DNA from: Pseudomonas sp. B21-028 | Lineage (GTDB): Bacteria; Pseudomonadota; Gammaproteobacteria; Pseudomonadales; Pseudomonadaceae | Length of the DNA: 64,000 bases | Direction of reading: 5' to 3' | Assembly (NCBI RefSeq): GCF_024749045.1 | Contig: NZ_CP087184.1 | Location: 2,356,001-2,420,000, forward strand | Shown: positions 60,661 through 64,000 of the stretch, piece by piece | Layout of the letters: every line of letters begins with the position of its first letter | Position numbering within the stretch: the first letter of the stretch is position 1 | Position numbers and translations under genes: made by a program | Notes under the pieces: model-generated | The model's database searches: none | Told to the model about the DNA's origin: nothing | The model's input: the letters and a program-made list of their open reading frames with translations, nothing else

Positions 60661-61920
60661 TCAGCCGAGCTGATCGTCCAAATAGATCAAGGTTTGTGCC
60701 AGCACACGAGTGCCGTCAAGCAACTGTTGCGGTTCCAGCCATTCTTCGGGGCAGTGGCTGCGGCCGTTAAGGCAGGGGATGAACACCATGCCCATGGGGC
60801 CGGTGGCACCGACATAGACGGCGTCGTGCCCGGCGCCGCTGGGCATGGTCATGTGCGGTAAGCCTAAACTTTCAGCCACTGCACTGATGGCCTCAATGAC
60901 TGTTTTCGAGCAGTCCGTAGGATCGGCGTACGTCAAGGGTACTGAGCAAGTAGTCAGTCTTAGCTCCGTCAGCACAGGCGCGCAGCGCTCCAGCAAGTTT
61001 TCCGGGAAATCGAGCAGTACCTGTTTTGAATCGCTGCGCACTTCGAGCACCATTTCAACCTTGCCGGGCACGGCGTTGGGCACATTAGGGCACACATCCA
61101 GACGGCCAACCGTCGCTACGACATAGTGCGGGTTACCGCTCATGTCGGCCGCTAAGCTGCGTGCTTCGCGAATAAGCTCCGCCGCACCGACCAGGGCATC
61201 TCGCCGCAGGTCCATGGGCGTAGTGCCCGCATGATCCGGCAAGCCATGCACGGTGATTCCGACTCGGCGAATACCTACGATGTTGGTGACTGATCCAATA
61301 GGCAGGCCACGACTTTCCAGAACCGGCCCCTGCTCAATGTGCAGCTCAACGAACGCTGCGGTGCTGCCGGGTTCTCGCAGAGCCTGGCCGAGGGCCGTCG
61401 GGTCGCCCCCGATACGGGTCATCGCCTGTGCCAGGCTTTCACCTGCTCTGTTTTGTGATGCGAGCATCTGCGCAGTCAGGAGCCCTGGAAATGCCCGGCT
61501 GCCGACACAGGAAATGCCATAGTCACTCGGTTCTTCCGAGAGAAAGTCGATCACCTGGAGCGGATGGCGCAAGCGTTGGCCGGCGTCTTTCAAGGCATGG
61601 GCGACTTCCAGCGCTGCCAGCACCCCTATGATGCCGTCGAACCGGCCGCCACCGACCACCGTATCGCAGTGTGAGCCACTGATCAGCGGTTTCAGACCAG
61701 GTTCGCTGCCATTGAGCTGACCAATCAGATTGCCACCGGCGTCCAGCGTGACGCTTAGCCCTGCCGACTCGAATTCAGACCTTAACCACAGCCTTGCCTG
61801 CTCAAACTCGGGTGAGAAGGCCCGTCGGGTCCATGGCACGTCTGGCAGCGTAAAGCTCGACAGCGTACTGACCCGATTCCACAGTCGTTCAATGTTCAAT
61901 TGCAGCAGGGGGGCGCTCAT
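60661..61920 (-). CDS. M20-family N-carbamoyl-L-amino-acid / allantoate-type amidohydrolase
   Basis: Binuclear-metal hydrolase that removes CO2 and ammonia from N-carbamoyl amino acids (hydantoinase-pathway second step) or related ureido acids. Metal-binding blocks are SGSHCDTVVGGGRFDGIIGVLAALE (His, Asp), FLSEEPSDYGISCVGSRAF (Glu pair) and VELHIEQGPVLESRGLPIGSV (His). GLPDHAGTTPMDLRRDAL is the dimerisation/substrate loop and GAGHDAVYVGATGPMGMVFIPCLNGRSH the last metal site. Length 419 is typical. The start at 61920 is one base after the hydantoinase stop. The context suggests N-carbamoyl-glutamate as a candidate substrate. Confidence 0.85.
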   Translation of the reverse strand: MSAPLLQLNIERLWNRVSTLSSFTLPDVPWTRRAFSPEFEQARLWLRSEFESAGLSVTLDAGGNLIGQLNGSEPGLKPLISGSHCDTVVGGGRFDGIIGVLAALEVAHALKDAGQRLRHPLQVIDFLSEEPSDYGISCVGSRAFPGLLTAQMLASQNRAGESLAQAMTRIGGDPTALGQALREPGSTAAFVELHIEQGPVLESRGLPIGSVTNIVGIRRVGITVHGLPDHAGTTPMDLRRDALVGAAELIREARSLAADMSGNPHYVVATVGRLDVCPNVPNAVPGKVEMVLEVRSDSKQVLLDFPENLLERCAPVLTELRLTTCSVPLTYADPTDCSKTVIEAISAVAESLGLPHMTMPSGAGHDAVYVGATGPMGMVFIPCLNGRSHCPEEWLEPQQLLDGTRVLAQTLIYLDDQLG

Positions 61921-61921
61921 T

Positions 61922-63292
61922 TCAATTCGTACCTGTTGTCGGTGCGCGAGGGCGCAGGAAGTGGCCGTAGCCCGGCTCGTTGAGAATTTGGCCCTGATCG
62001 AGGACACACTGGCCTCGGCAGTAGGTTGCCTTGACCCTTCCAGTGAAGGCCATGCCTTCAAATGAACTCCACTTCACGGCGCTCAGGCTGGTGGAAGGGT
62101 CGTAGCAATAGCGCTCGTCAGCCAGTACTACAAAATCGGCGTCCAGACCGACTGCAAAGTCGCCTTTACGGTCGTCGAGTAAAAAGTGCCTTGCCGGGTT
62201 GCGGCTGAGTTGCCGAACCACCAGCGACGGTGCCAGGCTCCTGGCCATAGAGCCGGTCCAGAATGCTGGCAGCAGCGTCTCCAACCCCGGCCCTCCCGAT
62301 GAATTGCGAAACACATTGGAATGTCCTTTGCGCTCCAGCCCCCAACTGACGTGGTCGGAGGACACAAAGGTGCACTGGTCCCTGGCGATGTGCTCCCAAA
62401 GTTTTTCGGTCTCGGCCTTGGGCCTGATCGGCGGGTAGTGCTTGGTTTTGGCGCCGAATCGTCGGGTGTGCTCTTCATGGTTGAGCATCAGGTACTGAAT
62501 GCACGTCTCGATGCTCGCCGGGTGTCCGGCTTGTCGATACATTTCGCACAACTGGAAACCACGGCTCGTCGACACGTGAACCGGGTGTGCCCGCGCACCG
62601 GTCTGTGCGCCGATTTCATAAATCAATGCAGTCGCCAAGTCCTCGACCAGCGGCGGATGGGCGCGTAGGAACGCATCCCACCCGGTGTCATTGGCCTCGA
62701 TCAGGCGGGTGATGTTTTTGCGTGTCAATTCCTGCATTTGATTGTGCACGCCACACACCAGGCCCGACGGTTTGATCAAGCTGAACAGCTCGGCCAGCAC
62801 GTCCTCTTCTATGCGTGGGAAGCGACCCGGTGCGGCTTCAAAGGTCGAGAACTTGAAGGCACACGCGCCGGCCTGGATCAATCCAGGGATGGCTGCCAGG
62901 CCGTGGGTTTCATTGACCGTCGCAAACAGGCCGACATCGACGTGGCAGTTGTCCTCGACCTCCTGAGCCTTGCGCAGCAGCTGTTCAGCGCAGGCCACGG
63001 GTTCCGGATCGTCGTAGGGCATGTCCACCATCACGGTGACCCCTCCCGCGGCGGCGGCACGGCTGGCCCAACCCAGACCTTCCTGGTTGGCCTGGCTTCC
63101 CGAATGCACTTGACCGTCGATCACCCCCGGTAAAATCCACTGCCCGCGCTCGTCACGCGTGTTTTTGGCCGCAGGTGGCTCGCCGGTGCCGCGCGCGGCG
63201 ATGCGTCCATCACGTATGGCAAGCCAACCGTTTTCGGTGGTCTTCTCGCTGTCGACGATGCGTCCCCGCACCACCAGATCGAAATCACTCAT
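61922..63292 (-). CDS. Cyclic amidohydrolase (hydantoinase / allantoinase / dihydroorotase family)
   Basis: A 456-residue TIM-barrel amidohydrolase that should open a hydantoin or related ring. It has WILPGVIDGQVHSGS where the usual metal motif DxHxH reads DxQxH (first His replaced by Gln), GACAFKFSTF with the carbamylated Lys, CGVHNQMQ, AHPVHVSTSRG and FVSSDHVSWG (metal Asp). Q-for-H in this position is known in some dihydroorotase-family members, so it need not be dead. It is first in the minus-strand operon and divergent from the urocanase-like gene. A hydantoin-5-propionate substrate is inferred from neighbours. Confidence 0.82.
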   Translation of the reverse strand: MSDFDLVVRGRIVDSEKTTENGWLAIRDGRIAARGTGEPPAAKNTRDERGQWILPGVIDGQVHSGSQANQEGLGWASRAAAAGGVTVMVDMPYDDPEPVACAEQLLRKAQEVEDNCHVDVGLFATVNETHGLAAIPGLIQAGACAFKFSTFEAAPGRFPRIEEDVLAELFSLIKPSGLVCGVHNQMQELTRKNITRLIEANDTGWDAFLRAHPPLVEDLATALIYEIGAQTGARAHPVHVSTSRGFQLCEMYRQAGHPASIETCIQYLMLNHEEHTRRFGAKTKHYPPIRPKAETEKLWEHIARDQCTFVSSDHVSWGLERKGHSNVFRNSSGGPGLETLLPAFWTGSMARSLAPSLVVRQLSRNPARHFLLDDRKGDFAVGLDADFVVLADERYCYDPSTSLSAVKWSSFEGMAFTGRVKATYCRGQCVLDQGQILNEPGYGHFLRPRAPTTGTN

Positions 63293-63488
63293 CTATCAGC
63301 CTCGTCATCGGGTGAATAAGCATGGAGCGAGTATCGACGGCGGGTATGGCGTCATCCATGCAGTGAATGACAACCTCACTTGCCATTTCTTGCATGGTTC
63401 CCCTCGGGGCAGGCCCGAATAATTCGAGCCATACCAGGGGAAGCCTTTCGACAGGCTTTCGCATTAACCTCAGCGAGAGTGGCCTTAC
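63293..63488. promoter_or_regulatory. Divergent promoter region of the catabolic cluster
   Basis: 196 bp between the hydantoinase-like and urocanase-like genes. It should hold both promoters and LysR-type sites. No clean -35/-10 pair or T-N11-A site was assigned with confidence by eye. Confidence 0.5.
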
Positions 63489-64000
63489 ATGACTCAGCAA
63501 AAAGCCAAACAAATCACGGCTGCGCGTGGCAGTACCTTGCGGTGTCGGGGGTGGAAGCAGGAAACCATTCTGCGCATGCTGGAAAACAATCTGGAGAACG
63601 CTGAGGACGCTTCGCGCCTGACCGTCTACGGCGGCATCGGCAAGGCGGCGCGCAACTGGGAAAGTTATGACGCGATCGTAGAGTCACTCAAGAACCTAGA
63701 AAATGATGAGACGCTGGCGATTCAATCGGGCATGCCAGTTGCCATTTTCAAGACCCACCGGCTCGCGCCACGGGTGGTCATGGCCAACAGCAACGTCATC
63801 AAGGCCGATTGGCCTAAATTCTATGACCTGAGCGCACAGAACCTGACGGCGTTTGCGTCCTACACCGCAGGGCCATGGCAGTACATCGGCAGCCAGGGAG
63901 TGATCGAAGGTACCTTCGAAACCCTTGCCTTGGTCGCCGATCGTCATTTCAACGGTGAACTGAAGGGCCGCATTTTCTTCACCGCGGGTCTCGGCGGCAT
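63489..64000 (+). CDS. Urocanate hydratase family protein (HutU-like, divergent), 3' end outside window
   Basis: The first 170 residues of a urocanase: ITAARGSTLRCRGWKQETILRMLENNLENAED, VYGGIGKAARNWESYDAIVESLKNLENDETLAIQSGMPVAIFKTH, APRVVMANSNVI, YTAGPWQYIGSQGVIEGTFETL and GRIFFTAGLGG. This is the NAD-dependent urocanase fold, but it differs from usual Pseudomonas HutU (for example RGxxLxxxxWxxEAPLRMLMNNLDPEVAE and ANSNLVPxW). It lies beside a hydantoinase and a carbamoylase, not beside hutHI. A thiourocanate hydratase or other urocanase paralogue is therefore as likely as histidine degradation. The active-site region is outside the window. Confidence 0.85.
   Translation, partial: MTQQKAKQITAARGSTLRCRGWKQETILRMLENNLENAEDASRLTVYGGIGKAARNWESYDAIVESLKNLENDETLAIQSGMPVAIFKTHRLAPRVVMANSNVIKADWPKFYDLSAQNLTAFASYTAGPWQYIGSQGVIEGTFETLALVADRHFNGELKGRIFFTAGLGG

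Overview
The window looks like a chromosome of the Pseudomonas fluorescens group. It carries a high-GC gacA-uvrC-pgsA-tRNA-Gly block. Most of the rest is a large integrative and conjugative element (ICE) of the ICEclc / PFGI-1 (TOL/SXT-like) family. No searches were run; all family names come from recognising motifs, gene order and lengths.

1-9.6 kb is host backbone. It holds a PLP-dependent enzyme cut by the window edge and translationally coupled to a GNAT protein, a lipase-like protein whose nucleophile serine is glycine, an unknown beta-repeat protein, and a type I DAHP synthase. The DAHP synthase is preceded by an attenuator-like leader: an aromatic-rich peptide, a strong terminator, then a second aromatic-rich small ORF. 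A GNAT gene, gacA, uvrC and pgsA follow.

9.63-9.70 kb is a complete tRNA-Gly(GCC), whose 3' end is the attachment core of ICEclc-type elements. The tyrosine recombinase begins 220 bp downstream.

11.9-18.5 kb is an AT-richer cargo island of defence type. It has a three-gene Lamassu / ABC-three-component operon (Cap4-like nuclease, middle component, SMC-like ATPase), an Abi_C-like gene behind it and a divergent FRG-domain gene in front.

18.9-57.2 kb is the ICE core, mostly on the minus strand: MobH relaxase, ArdC antirestriction, the mating-pair-formation cluster (TraG-N, PFL_4711/4710 families, VirB4-like ATPase, PFL_4705-4700 families), the TraD coupling protein, PilL, RadC, topoisomerase III, SSB, replication-associated proteins, and an alpA-parA-shi-parB-DUF2857 operon like the ICEclc transfer-control (bis) module. 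ParB is interrupted by a one-base frame change at a CCCAAAA heptamer. The ICE also carries its own chromatin proteins (MvaT-like H-NS and HU). Two 148-nt copies of a structured RNA, probably the radC motif, each start right after a good sigma70 promoter. Hairpin leaders recur about 30 nt before the start codons of the downstream genes.

57.2-64 kb holds a truncated alpha/beta hydrolase, an IS66-like remnant, and a catabolic cluster: LysR regulator, N-carbamoyl-amino-acid amidohydrolase, hydantoinase-like cyclic amidohydrolase and a divergent urocanase-like gene cut by the window end. This enzyme set fits conversion of a urocanate-like compound through a hydantoin-propionate to glutamate, as in ergothioneine degradation. 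No second copy of the attachment core was seen, so it is open whether this cluster is ICE cargo or flanking chromosome.
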